Assembly: GCA_009768925.2 (NCBI GenBank)
Contig: VHIT02000027.1
Location: 372,001 to 436,000 of the forward strand
Length of the DNA: 64,000 nucleotides
Direction: 5' to 3'
Source: Cryptosporidium bovis
Taxonomy: Eukaryota; Apicomplexa; Conoidasida; Eucoccidiorida; Cryptosporidiidae
This document shows positions 53,301 to 61,462 of the stretch, piece by piece; the stretch's first letter is position 1; each line of letters starts with the position of its first letter. The notes beneath the pieces are model-generated. The model made no database searches, was not told the DNA's origin, and saw only the letters and a list, made by a program, of their open reading frames with translations. The position numbers and the translations under genes are program-made.

Positions 53301-54877
53301 AGGAATTGGCAGCAGTGATTACTCATTATGGTCGTCAGATACTAGAAAAGACCAAAAATAAAGTAGAAAATGAAATAAAACTTCAGGTTATTTACGGAGA
53401 TACAGATAGCATTATGGTTAATACAAATATAATAGATGATGGAAAAGGAGAAGGATACAATAATGCCGTTAAACTTGCCACTCAGATTAAACATGTAATA
53501 AATAAGGACTATAGCAAATTGGAGTTGGATCTAGACGGAGTGTTGCGAAGATTGTTGCTGTTAAAGAAGAAAAAATACGCTTGCATACAAATTATAGATT
53601 ATAATAACAAACATATTAAGTTAGATTGTAAAGGTTTAGATCTAGTTAGAAGAGACTGGTCTATTTTAACAAGAAATGTCTCAATGCAAATACTAAATTT
53701 AATATTTTCAGATGGAACTCTCGAGAATGTAATAACTTCTATATTAAGTACACTGGAAATGTTGAATGAAAGCTTGAATTCAAATTCAATACCTTTGGAA
53801 AGTTATGTGATCACCAAAACACTCACAAAACTTCCTCAACATTATTCAGATCCATTTTTGCTACCTCATGTAATTGTAGCTAAGAGAATGATAAGTGAAG
53901 GCCTTCCGGTTACATCAGGGACGGAGATTCCATATATAATATGTAAAGAAATAGACTTCAATAACAATCAGGGAAATCAAAACAAGAACTCTTCACTCTC
54001 CAGAAGAGCTTATTCAATAGAAGAAGTAAAGTCAAAGAATTTGAATATCGATATAGAATGGTATAAATCACAACAAATATTACCTCCTATATCAAGACTC
54101 TGCTCCCCAATTCCTGGACTAGAAATAAGCAGAATTGGTCAATGTTTGGGACTTGAGTATAGGCATTATAGTGAGATAATTCAGAAAGAGGACTTGGATA
54201 AGCCAGATAACGAATTTACTACTTTCGAATGGAAAAAAAATCCTGATAAATACATGAATGTTCCAATTACAGCACACATTGCTTGTTTAAAGTGTTTAAA
54301 ACAGGGAAATAATGATGGTAACAGAAATATATTCGAGAATTTGAAAGAAAATAAGTGGATTTGTAATGAATGTGGTGATCACTATCCAGTTGAGTATCTC
54401 TCTAATTGGCTCAATATTCATCTCAGAATGTTAACTCTTAGTTTATATTCTGCTTATAATGGATATTGTAGAGAATGTAATACTAAAACAAGAAGAATTT
54501 CCTTTAAAAACGCATTTAACTGTCCACAATCACACTGCAAAACGCATAAATCTTTGGTAAATGAGCTAACTCCTCACAAAATATGGTTGTATTTAGATCA
54601 CTGGTTGTATTGGTTAACACAAGTAGACGAGAATTCAGGAGCACAATCTAATGTTAACTTCAATGATAGTAAACATGTAAGGTCAACCTTGAGAGATATA
54701 ATTATTAACTTTATGAATATAAATAAATACAACCATATTCAGGTCAACGACCTTTTCACGATGTTGAGTAGAAAGGATAAATACAGAAGGAAGGCATTAT
54801 CAGGAACTACATATCAAAACAAGATATTAACTGTCCTTTGGGGTAGAAATAATAATGATCAAGAATATAAACAGTAA
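50399..54877 (+). CDS. POLA1: DNA polymerase alpha catalytic subunit
   Basis: 1492 residues, full family length, single exon from the ATG at 50399. It extends RNA primers made by primase to start replication. N-terminal YEEVDEEEYQNII and FVVDDDCMGYEDDG (about 40-75) are the conserved Pol alpha leader. The exonuclease-like domain (DPDIIVGHN) is present, as in all Pol alpha, where it is inactive. Polymerase motif A is DFNSLYPSIIQEFNIC (from D867), the Pol alpha variant; motif B is LKLTANSIYGCLGY (about 947-960); motif C is YGDTDS (999-1004) with catalytic D1001 and D1003. Two C-terminal cysteine modules follow: C1296/C1299/C1322/C1325 and C1357/C1360/C1375/C1380, used to bind zinc and the B subunit. 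A charged Asn/Glu-rich linker (about 75-280) is low complexity. It is convergent with the SNARE gene, 72 bases between stops. Confidence 0.96.
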   Translation: MRSKNLRNAQGALSEIRKIREGKIKASEAYTLKDNNIYEEVDEEEYQNIIRERRIKDFVVDDDCMGYEDDGTDLMENYISIPEEDCKRYERKRKKGEKRHLNGLGSIIKQFQFEDKTKSREMQNISKVEDSKSVDLLNTLKNFDDALFEDIEEPQETKANKESCQKTYYSQHLFNNEKLDGKLSLIETNKNNIDKLSPADMNVFVINENEVMAKSIEVESRKDKEIDGLEMIKDVEIESDVGEKGLKHLKLSEVNMFDKADELLISNPVNSGTNIVDCQDNLSFYIMEITEDANTGELFLFGKLMLNNNLCGDSVLTENCCVVIKETWRTLYVYPRESMPNHPDPITVSQNVAKEMLEMRKIYKIPKLQMKPVTRNFCFSDKDVLYGPNQPFLKVLYSSKYPALPSNISGETFSRIFGTNTSLVENFIVKRGIKGPSWIKIMKPYQIIPVGGGRKSQCKYEIHIQNWKVIRPWNSSLVGTNHSNSNNTFGDNAQTNTNKISVSNKGDGSAPSPPLSTLLCININSKLSPESSNSEIYSICMVGLKNVDIDDICWDDYNASDLVQGKISSFSNIQLWTGIRRVSQSLTFPVGSEEKMEKAGIKYFSTERSLLVSFITAFSNMDPDIIVGHNIWIDHLDILVNRLMQLNIPNSWKLGKIFTSVQNQKISMKSSSSTKRIQTLFQGRLICDTCLSSREFMKSRIDYQLNTIFSDIFSKDYQLKKASERPDSSEDFLNNTYKNYDSIFKALFNELLVSVGVFKLLFHLQVLPLTRELTNLAGFLWSKSLLFLRAERNEYLLLHEFHKGKFVAPDLCQKNHKQKQKSITDESVYVNFDKEQGPSKKEDGSYSGGLVLEPITGLYESFVLLLDFNSLYPSIIQEFNICFTTREPTENDSEDKYKNGNTLLFENTILPGVLESLVKRRRHIKEILKGLGNGTRRIQLEIRQLALKLTANSIYGCLGYKNSRFYAKELAAVITHYGRQILEKTKNKVENEIKLQVIYGDTDSIMVNTNIIDDGKGEGYNNAVKLATQIKHVINKDYSKLELDLDGVLRRLLLLKKKKYACIQIIDYNNKHIKLDCKGLDLVRRDWSILTRNVSMQILNLIFSDGTLENVITSILSTLEMLNESLNSNSIPLESYVITKTLTKLPQHYSDPFLLPHVIVAKRMISEGLPVTSGTEIPYIICKEIDFNNNQGNQNKNSSLSRRAYSIEEVKSKNLNIDIEWYKSQQILPPISRLCSPIPGLEISRIGQCLGLEYRHYSEIIQKEDLDKPDNEFTTFEWKKNPDKYMNVPITAHIACLKCLKQGNNDGNRNIFENLKENKWICNECGDHYPVEYLSNWLNIHLRMLTLSLYSAYNGYCRECNTKTRRISFKNAFNCPQSHCKTHKSLVNELTPHKIWLYLDHWLYWLTQVDENSGAQSNVNFNDSKHVRSTLRDIIINFMNINKYNHIQVNDLFTMLSRKDKYRRKALSGTTYQNKILTVLWGRNNNDQEYKQ

Positions 54878-54949
54878 GAATTAAAAACTTTATTCCTTGA
54901 CTTATGCCTTTTTTTTTGAATATAACTGCTACATAATACTAGAAAGGTG

Positions 54950-55621
54950 TTAATGATTATTCTTAACACCAATGATTATTGAGATAACAATAATTATTAA
55001 GATAGAGATTGTAAGAATGCCACACAGAATTTGTACACAAAAATCTGTTGCAGCATTTCTAGTAATAGCTTTAACTGTCATTTTAGCCTTTGAGAGACTG
55101 TCATTAACCCCCTGTAACTCACTTCTAATGCGGTCAAGTTGCTCACTTTGCGAATTCATATTTGTTAAAGAAACATCCCCAATTTTCTCTGTTTCAGCCA
55201 TAGTCCTTTTCATTCTATGAACTGAATCACCAGCTAATTTAATTAAAGCATCTCCCTTCTCAATATTAGAAAGATCACTTTTATTTAAAAATAATATGTC
55301 GTCTCTATAACTAGATACGCTTCTACTGTTGGAAATATCTAGTCTATCGTCTTGATGGACAACATTTTCACCACTCCAGTTGTTTTTTATGTTTTGAATC
55401 TTCTCATTTCTTAGTTTAATGAAATCATCGAACTTCTTTCTTTGATTAGGCTCTGTTATTCCTCCAAGTTCAATTTGTATGGAATTAATTGTATTCTGGA
55501 TGTTCTGGAAGCAAAAGGAGACAGTTGAATCGCTTAGTTTTTTAGTTCTGGACAAAGTCTCATACCTAGAAATAAGAGAGTCTAACTTGGATATTTTTGA
55601 GTTTATCACAGACTCTAGCAT
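54950..55621 (-). CDS. Qb-SNARE, NPSN/Vti1-like
   Basis: 223 residues, ATG at 55621. An N-terminal helical region (1-85) precedes a SNARE coiled coil (about 136-190) and a C-terminal membrane anchor (about 196-218, ILCGILTISILIIIVISIII) with only five residues after it: the tail-anchored SNARE layout. The zero-layer glutamine is Q158 in SQSEQLDRIRSEL. The segment from there to the anchor, ending NAATDFCVQI, resembles the novel plant-type SNARE (NPSN11: TEQ...ATDKCI), so a Qb-SNARE of the NPSN class is favoured over Vti1 or Bos1. Its role would be membrane fusion in the Golgi, endosomal or secretory route. The gene is read toward Pol alpha and shares a short convergent spacer. Confidence 0.82.
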   Translation of the reverse strand: MLESVINSKISKLDSLISRYETLSRTKKLSDSTVSFCFQNIQNTINSIQIELGGITEPNQRKKFDDFIKLRNEKIQNIKNNWSGENVVHQDDRLDISNSRSVSSYRDDILFLNKSDLSNIEKGDALIKLAGDSVHRMKRTMAETEKIGDVSLTNMNSQSEQLDRIRSELQGVNDSLSKAKMTVKAITRNAATDFCVQILCGILTISILIIIVISIIIGVKNNH

Positions 55622-55878
55622 TTAAGCTCAAATTCAACAGGTATAGTTAAATTCGGGAGAGTCTAAGACATTCGTTATTAAAATACCAAATTCATATCAC
55701 TCAGACTATATAAATAAGTAAATAGATTAATTGAACAATCCAATAGAGTTAAACGATGTCCCTATTAGTCTAAATGAAAAGGAAATATTAATTAAAGCAA
55801 TAGCTCTGAATCAACTAGAGTTTGGCGCAAAATCCCAAATAAATACAGGTTTTAGCATGGCATTTTGCGCAACCGTAA

Positions 55879-58416
55879 TTAGTAGCAGTAATTTTCACAG
55901 TAATGAAACTCTACTAGTCTCCTTAGAATAGACCTTTCTGAGTTATCAATTATACTTGAAATTTCCTCAGAAATGTACTTAAATGAAGGTCTCTTTCTCC
56001 AATCAGGATTTAAAATTAATTTTAAAAGTTTTATTAAATTAACAGCAGTATTTGAAATATCATTTAAAACGGGAATACTAGCGGCATTCGTCACTGTAGT
56101 TAATCCTGGGAGAAACCCATCAAATGCCAATGTATTTGTAAGAATCTCATACATGCTGATTCCAAATGACCATACGTCGCTTTGCTTATAAAACCCCTCA
56201 CCTCTGAGAACTTCAGGAGCTGCATAATACACATTCCCGAATTCAGAAGAGGTTGAATAGTCTAAATTAAAGTCAGTAGAAATAGAAATCCCAAAATCCC
56301 CAACTTTTCCAATGTATCCTTCTCTGGTTTTAGCAACAAAAAAATTGCTTAGTTTTAAATCTCTATGTAGAATCCCAAGCTCGTGAGCATGCTGCATTCC
56401 AGTCGCAATATCTCTCATCCAAGACAAAAGTTCAAACCTGCTTGCTGAGAATTTAGGCAACTTAAATAACTTAAAACCACCTGTTTTGAAGATGTATTTG
56501 TCCATACTTCCACCTTCACAGTTCTCTAATAAAAGAACCTCACATCCGTGGCCAACTTGAGTTATCCCCAAACACTTTACGATATTTGGGTGAGGATTCA
56601 GATACTGAAGAACCCTTGCTTCCCAGTTCCTCATTTTAACAGGTGTCGGCAAATACTTATACATATTTGTTTTCATTGTAGACTCTCTTTTGAATTTATA
56701 TATATAACAATTTTTTGGGAATGAAATGGAATTGAAATACTCATTATTGTCTTCTTCATTATAGTCTGGATATTGACTTTCAAAAACAGCTCTATAAAAG
56801 TTATCCTCTAGTAAACTTTTGTCGTTTATTGTTATCGCATCGTAGTTTTCAGTACTAAAGAAGTATATTTTACATATTATTTCATTCCCACAAAAAATAC
56901 CTTTTCTAATATAACTATAGGTCCCACCACCAACATAACTTCCAAACTTGATCATTGAAAGAGGGATGCAAGGAACCTTTGAACCTAATAACTTTTTGTT
57001 CTCATTCAATACCGGATCTGTATGGTCGACAAAACTCCAAAAAAGCTTAAACAACCTCAAAATAAACTTTCTATTATAAACATTTGATATACCAAAACTT
57101 TCCAAATCACTTTCAGATAGAGTGTGAGTGTCTGCTCCGGAAATTCCTCTCTTTCGAAAAATAAATGCTTCGTTTGAAAGGCCAACACAAGCTAAAACTT
57201 TTGAGACGGTTTCTTTAGACCAATATAAACACTCCGAAGCAGATACCAATGGTGGAAATAACAGACTTTCCAGCGAAGGTGATCTGTTTTTATTGTTCTC
57301 ATTTGTTTGAGTCTCATAAACAGTATCGTTGTTAGTCTGAGATTCATGCCTATATACAGGACCGGAACAAAAAGGAGAGTTAGGCTGAGAATTATCAGAG
57401 CACTTACTAAAACAATTATTATTTCGCCTTTCATTCAAACTTTTATTTTCGTCACTCTCGATTGTTTTTATACTTTTAGAGTTGCAGCTTGATGTGCTTG
57501 GCGAACCTGGATCAAAACCTTTTTTAGAGTTCAAATGTTGTCCTGTATTAGCATTGGGGCCTTTACAAAACAATTCACTCCTCTCTTTGACTTTATTAGA
57601 GGATTTATTCAAGAGATTTTCCCTCAATTCTAGAAATTCAAAATAAATGTGTTCTTTATTATCAAAGTTATTGTTACATAGTATTAACTCTCCCTCCTTG
57701 TCCCAAAATACATAAGAACTATAGTTTTCTTTTCTATTCAAGTGATCCAAATAACCAAAATAAACCTTTGAATTACGATATAAAAAATACCAACCAACAA
57801 CTTTGTCTAAATACCACATACCTTCGTACACTATTTGGTTCTCATCTGCCAAAAATCCCCAGCCGTGCCTCTTATTATCAAAGGTCTCTCCGTAATAGTA
57901 ATACAACTTGTAATTCTTTAACTTTGATATTGAGACTACATTCTTCTCTGATATCACTACATTTCTCAATCCAAAAAGCAACTTTTTACCCTCATTTACA
58001 CCATTTTTTCTTTTGTTACAATTGTCATCGTTATAAAGACCGAAATTGTTGTTATTCAAGTTATTTATATTCTTATATTTAAAACAAGAATAATCTCTGT
58101 TTCTGTCTTTACATCTATCTCTCAAAAAACAATCAATCCCAATCCCGTTTAACGTTTTGTTTTTATTCCATTTGTTTTTTCTATCATGTTCAGTGAAGTC
58201 GTCCCTAAATAATCTATCGTATATATGGCAAAGATAGTTACAGTGGTAAACTCGGTTTCTACATATATTATGACGGCCGGTGCAACCCTCAAGTCGGCCT
58301 TCGACACCAACATTTCCCATATCAAATAAATTTAAGTCAATTCCACCATCGTTAAAGACAATCAAACTTCTAAGTGTTACATCACTTCGTTCATAAGCCC
58401 TGCCTTGAATATTCAT
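55879..58416 (-). CDS. TKL1: MORN-SAM-kinase of the tyrosine-kinase-like group (TKL1-like)
   Basis: 845 residues, ATG at 58416. After an Asn/Cys-rich N-terminus come MORN-like repeats (about 175-235: YYYGETFDNKRHGWGFL, YEGMWYLDKVVGW), a low-complexity Ser/Asn linker, a SAM domain (about 395-460, LSESDLESFGI), and a protein kinase domain (about 490-830). Kinase landmarks: Gly loop GGGTYSYIRKG, Lys516 (ICKIYFF), Glu599 of helix C (WEARVL), HRDLKLSN with catalytic D686, DFG D707-G709, APEVLRGEG, and SDVWSFGISMYEILT. All catalytic residues are present. HRDLKLSN and the MORN+SAM architecture match apicomplexan TKL1. An insertion of over 80 residues separates Lys516 from Glu599, far more than normal. 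Partners and location are not shown by the sequence. Its stop is 257 bases from the SNARE start. Confidence 0.9.
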   Translation of the reverse strand: MNIQGRAYERSDVTLRSLIVFNDGGIDLNLFDMGNVGVEGRLEGCTGRHNICRNRVYHCNYLCHIYDRLFRDDFTEHDRKNKWNKNKTLNGIGIDCFLRDRCKDRNRDYSCFKYKNINNLNNNNFGLYNDDNCNKRKNGVNEGKKLLFGLRNVVISEKNVVSISKLKNYKLYYYYGETFDNKRHGWGFLADENQIVYEGMWYLDKVVGWYFLYRNSKVYFGYLDHLNRKENYSSYVFWDKEGELILCNNNFDNKEHIYFEFLELRENLLNKSSNKVKERSELFCKGPNANTGQHLNSKKGFDPGSPSTSSCNSKSIKTIESDENKSLNERRNNNCFSKCSDNSQPNSPFCSGPVYRHESQTNNDTVYETQTNENNKNRSPSLESLLFPPLVSASECLYWSKETVSKVLACVGLSNEAFIFRKRGISGADTHTLSESDLESFGISNVYNRKFILRLFKLFWSFVDHTDPVLNENKKLLGSKVPCIPLSMIKFGSYVGGGTYSYIRKGIFCGNEIICKIYFFSTENYDAITINDKSLLEDNFYRAVFESQYPDYNEEDNNEYFNSISFPKNCYIYKFKRESTMKTNMYKYLPTPVKMRNWEARVLQYLNPHPNIVKCLGITQVGHGCEVLLLENCEGGSMDKYIFKTGGFKLFKLPKFSASRFELLSWMRDIATGMQHAHELGILHRDLKLSNFFVAKTREGYIGKVGDFGISISTDFNLDYSTSSEFGNVYYAAPEVLRGEGFYKQSDVWSFGISMYEILTNTLAFDGFLPGLTTVTNAASIPVLNDISNTAVNLIKLLKLILNPDWRKRPSFKYISEEISSIIDNSERSILRRLVEFHYCENYCY

Positions 58417-59280
58417 TATTTTTGTAAGCTATTTGCATCTCAGCTAAAGGAGCACCATAAATTTTGATAAAATTCCAATGCAAACACTAATTTACCCACT
58501 CAAAATTTCAAACTATTGGTGACTTTTCACAGCTATTGACATTTTTTATGTTTTTTAAAAAATTTTCCTCTTTCCAGTTATGACATAATGTCTCAAGCAT
58601 GCTCGAGTACCGGTTAATTGCACAATTTTTGGCGGCAAGTTTATAGTATCATTTTGTCTAAATCTGTTTTAAACAATTGTCTAGGCTTCATATTTCAGCT
58701 TGAGTATCAAAATCGCTATAGCGGCTAAAAGTTGTTTTTTTAATCGTTTTTGAATGTAAGTTTGCCTCCGCAATATACAGGAATGATTAGAACTTTACTC
58801 TAGTACAAAATGTTCGTTTTGAACCATGTATCTATAGTAACCCTGGAAGTGGTAGCTTTCTGTTACTACTATGCCAGCAGTCATAGTTACTCTGACCTGT
58901 ACTGCATTTTATAACATTCAAATATTATTTAAATTATTAATATTCAATTTAAACACTGATTACTGTCTGTAGCAAGCAAGAATGTTCCAAACTCACTAAC
59001 TCGATTTCTCAGCACCCTTTTTTTTCGAAACGAAGTTGAACCTCCTAAGGACTAAATAGAGAATATGACAAAGCAAGAGGTTGTTTTTACGCACTAAAAT
59101 TAATATTACTAGGAATTCAATAATACAGAGAAGCTTTAACACAGAGGTAAATACGACTTTAAATAGAGGGGTAAATGTAAATCATCTATAATATACGTGA
59201 ATAGTTAGGTATCATGTAGTATGTCGGTAAATCAAACCTAAATATTGCTATAGTGTATTTTTCCATATAAATCAATCTAT
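58417..59280. promoter_or_regulatory. Spacer: promoter of the TKL kinase, 3' flank of RPB4
   Basis: 864 bases. TTGGCGGCAA at 58629-58638 resembles an E2F half-site about 215 bases from the kinase start. Perfect 7-base arms TAGTAAC (58835-58841) and GTTACTA (58862-58868) could form a hairpin with a 20-base loop. No coding exon was found. Confidence 0.45.
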
Positions 59281-60042
59281 TTATGTTGAATATGTTTTGT
59301 GGCTCTCCAAATTCATAATTATACGCTCTATGTGATCGTTTGGGAGTCTTGCCAATGATGGAATGAGACTCTGTTTTAGGACGAGTTAATAAAAGGTTTA
59401 CGAGTTAACATTTCGCAAAGTACGCATACTTGCGTCCGTGTTACTTACCTTTGCCTCATCTGGAGTTCTTGGTAATAAGTTTACAAGAGAGGCTATCTCA
59501 AATTCATGTAGCTTACATGTTTCATCCAAAGCTCTGAGTCATTAATAAACATATTAAAATAAATAATTTCAATCAAACATTTCTTTTCAAAGAAAGGAAA
59601 TATTTTTCTAAGTAACTGATAAAACTTACTCTCTAATTAACATTACTGACGCTCTATTTTTTATTTTTCCAAACTTGTGAGAGTACTCATAGGAAGACTT
59701 CATAAGTGAATTGGCCTCCTCTGAATTCATGGGATATGTCCTCATTCTATCTTCAAGTAGAAGCCTTAATTCACTTAAATTCAAGCATTTTGTCTCGTCA
59801 AGTTCTAATAGAAAATTTTTTAAAAATTTTGAAAAATCGGAATTTGGGATTATTCACTCAAGTGGTGAGAAAATCATATGTATTTTGAACTACATATGGT
59901 TTTGGTTAAATAGATCTTCAATTGTTATTTTCTGAAAGAATGCAGTGGAGCAAGATCCAACCTTAAAGAAATAATCCCGTACTCTTGGAAACATACCTTT
60001 TCCAAACTGTAATTTTTCTATATCGAGATTGTCATCATTCAT
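59281..60042 (-). CDS. RPB4: RNA polymerase II subunit RPB4, four exons
   Basis: Four exons on the minus strand: 60042-59997, 59804-59630, 59533-59449 and 59370-59281, joined through introns of 192, 96 and 78 nt with donors GTATGT, GTAAGT and GTAAGT and AG acceptors. They total 396 nt, 131 residues plus stop (human RPB4 is 142). Phases 1, 2 and 0 join without a break. The product reads MNDDNLDIEKLQFGKELDE, then KCLNLSELRLLLEDR, HKFGKIKNRASVMLI, KLHEFEIASLVNLLP, RTPDEAKSLIPSLARL and a short C-terminal helix. This follows RPB4 throughout: the ALNLSE-type helix, FxRFKNRE-like block, KLHxFE..SL..L and TADEAKxLIPSL. RPB4 pairs with RPB7 to form the polymerase stalk used in initiation and RNA handling. 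It is head-to-head with DBR1, 215 bases apart. Each exon is too short to stand out as an open frame. Confidence 0.92.
59371..59448 (-). other. RPB4 intron 3 (78 nt)
   Basis: Donor GTAAGT (59448-59443), acceptor AAACAG ending at 59371, with TTAACTC as a possible branch site. Phase 0. Confidence 0.85.
59534..59629 (-). other. RPB4 intron 2 (96 nt)
   Basis: Donor GTAAGT (59629-59624), acceptor ACTCAG ending at 59534. Retention creates an in-frame TAA at once. Confidence 0.85.
59805..59996 (-). other. RPB4 intron 1 (192 nt)
   Basis: Donor GTATGT at 59996, acceptor CTATTAG ending at 59805. A second good acceptor, TTCTTTCAG ending at 59932, would add a frame with an immediate stop. The first 33 codons of the intron are open in the exon-1 frame before a TAG. 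Confidence 0.8.
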
Positions 60043-60161
60043 TGGTTATATATCAAAACAAACACTACTAACTATTAATATTAAGTGTTTATAGACCTAT
60101 CTCCTTATTAGAACTACTTATTTATCCAGACTCATAAAATGAATGTGAATATGGAACGAGT

Positions 60162-60169
60162 TGGCGCCA
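60162..60169. promoter_or_regulatory. E2F-like palindrome TGGCGCCA in the RPB4/DBR1 divergent promoter
   Basis: A perfect palindrome 120 bases upstream of the RPB4 start and 89 bases upstream of the DBR1 start. The same octamer lies upstream of peptidase H. Confidence 0.6.
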
Positions 60170-60257
60170 CCTCGAAAGTTTAATGCTTTACGTGCTAATG
60201 ATGAATTAAGGAAGAAACGCAATAAAGAATTCTTTTTTCTATAATTAAAAAGAACAA

Positions 60258-61439
60258 ATGAGGGTAAGTGCGAGTGATATGATAACTTGCTTGGAAGGGA
60301 ATAGCTTGTTTATGTTAATTACTTTATAAACTATTTAGATTGCAGTTATAGGTTGTTGTCATGGAGAACTGAATAAACTATATGATGAAATATCAAGAAA
60401 TGAAGTAGAATGTGGAAAAAAGACTGACCTAGTTATTTGTTGTGGTGATATGCAAACAGTTAGAAATAATGAAGACCTGAAGAATATGGCAATTAAACCG
60501 CACAGATCAAAAAATGGAGATTTCCTAGATTATTATGAAGGTAAAAAACTGGCCCCTAAATTGACTATTTTTGTTGGAGGGAATCATGAAGTTCCAAACG
60601 TACTTATTCCACTTTATTTTGGAGGTTGGGTTGCACCAAACATTTATTATTTGGGAGGATCTGGAGTAATAAAAATTTGTGGTGTCAGAATAGCAGGAAT
60701 TTCTGGCATTTATAAGTCATATGATCACTACAGAGAATACTATGAAGCAGAACCTTACACTGAAGAAAGTAAGAGAAGTTGGTATCATATTAGACGGTAT
60801 GAAATACAAAAGATACTTTTACTTAAAGAAAATATCCTAATTAATTCGGACACCGATCGAAAAGTTAACATTTTTATTTCTCATGATTGGCCAAGGGGAA
60901 TTGAGAAATATGGCAATGTCAAATATTTATTCAAAAGGAAGCCATATATTAAAAAAGATGTTCAATCGAATAACTTTGGTACTCCCGGTTTTTTGGAAAT
61001 AATCAATAATCTAAGGCCTAACTACTGGTTCTCGGGACATCATCATTGTTTCTTTGACGCATCCATTCCTTTCGAAAGTAGCAATATCACTTCTGAATTC
61101 AGAGCAATGGACAAATTTAAAAAGTTTGGATCTCCAGTAAGATACTTTGATATTCCAAGTAACGATGATAAAATATCTATTCAATTTGACATTGAATGGC
61201 TTTCTATTTTGAGATCTACATTAATAGATCGTCCAAAAGATAAGACACTTACAGATGGTGAATCCGAAATTAAACTTAAAGAACCTGAAATATCTGACTA
61301 TGAATACATTAAAGAAAAGTTAACTAAAACACTTAATTGTAATGATAATATATTTGAATGGCCTCATTGGGATCACGAAAGTGGTGATTACAAGAACTAC
61401 ATTAATCAGCACAACTTTATTTTAAGTATTATTAAATAG
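60258..61439 (+). CDS. DBR1: RNA lariat debranching enzyme DBR1, two exons
   Basis: Exon 1 is only ATG AGG (60258-60263); exon 2 is 60339-61439. They are joined in phase 0 through a 75-nt intron. The 368-residue product begins MRIAVIGCCHGELNKLYDEI, matching the DBR1 start in other eukaryotes (MRVAVAGCCHGE). The enzyme cuts the 2'-5' bond of excised intron lariats in the nucleus. Metallophosphoesterase residues are in place: C8/H10 in GCCHG, D39 in CCGD, N84-H85 in GGNHE, H184 in ISHDWPRG, and H236-H238 in SGHHH. GGWVAPNIYYLGGSG and GVRIAGISGIYKS are family signatures. The C-terminal tail is shorter than in animals. The first ATG inside exon 2 (60450) would omit the first metal sites, so the spliced start is required. 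Only 23 bases separate its stop from the convergent neighbour. Confidence 0.95.
60264..60338 (+). other. DBR1 intron after a two-codon first exon (75 nt)
   Basis: Donor GTAAGT at 60264, acceptor TATTTAG ending 60338. The length is 25 codons, but translation of unspliced RNA meets a TAA after 23 codons, so splicing is needed for the enzyme to be made. Confidence 0.9.
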
Positions 61440-61462
61440 TTTATTTATAATTTTAATATTTA

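Noticed and set aside
50399-54877. DNA polymerase zeta (REV3) as an alternative for the B-family polymerase
   Set aside because: Motif A context (QEFNICFTT), the YEEVDEEEY leader and the C-terminal cysteine spacing are those of Pol alpha, not Pol zeta or delta.
55731-55931. A 66-codon plus-strand frame between the SNARE and kinase genes
   Set aside because: It starts at TTG directly after a stop, has no early ATG, overlaps the kinase 3' end in antisense, and I could not find a convincing upstream exon. The peptide looks somewhat protein-like, so RNA data could reopen the question.
59123-59133. ATACAGAGAAG, reminiscent of the U6 snRNA core
   Set aside because: The sequence on either side does not continue the U6 pattern (no GATTAGCATGGCC block or 5' stem), so it is a chance 11-base match.
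59706-59935. Overlapping plus-strand frames of 60-74 codons
   Set aside because: They are antisense to RPB4 exon 2 and intron 1, start at non-ATG codons, and show no protein-family character.
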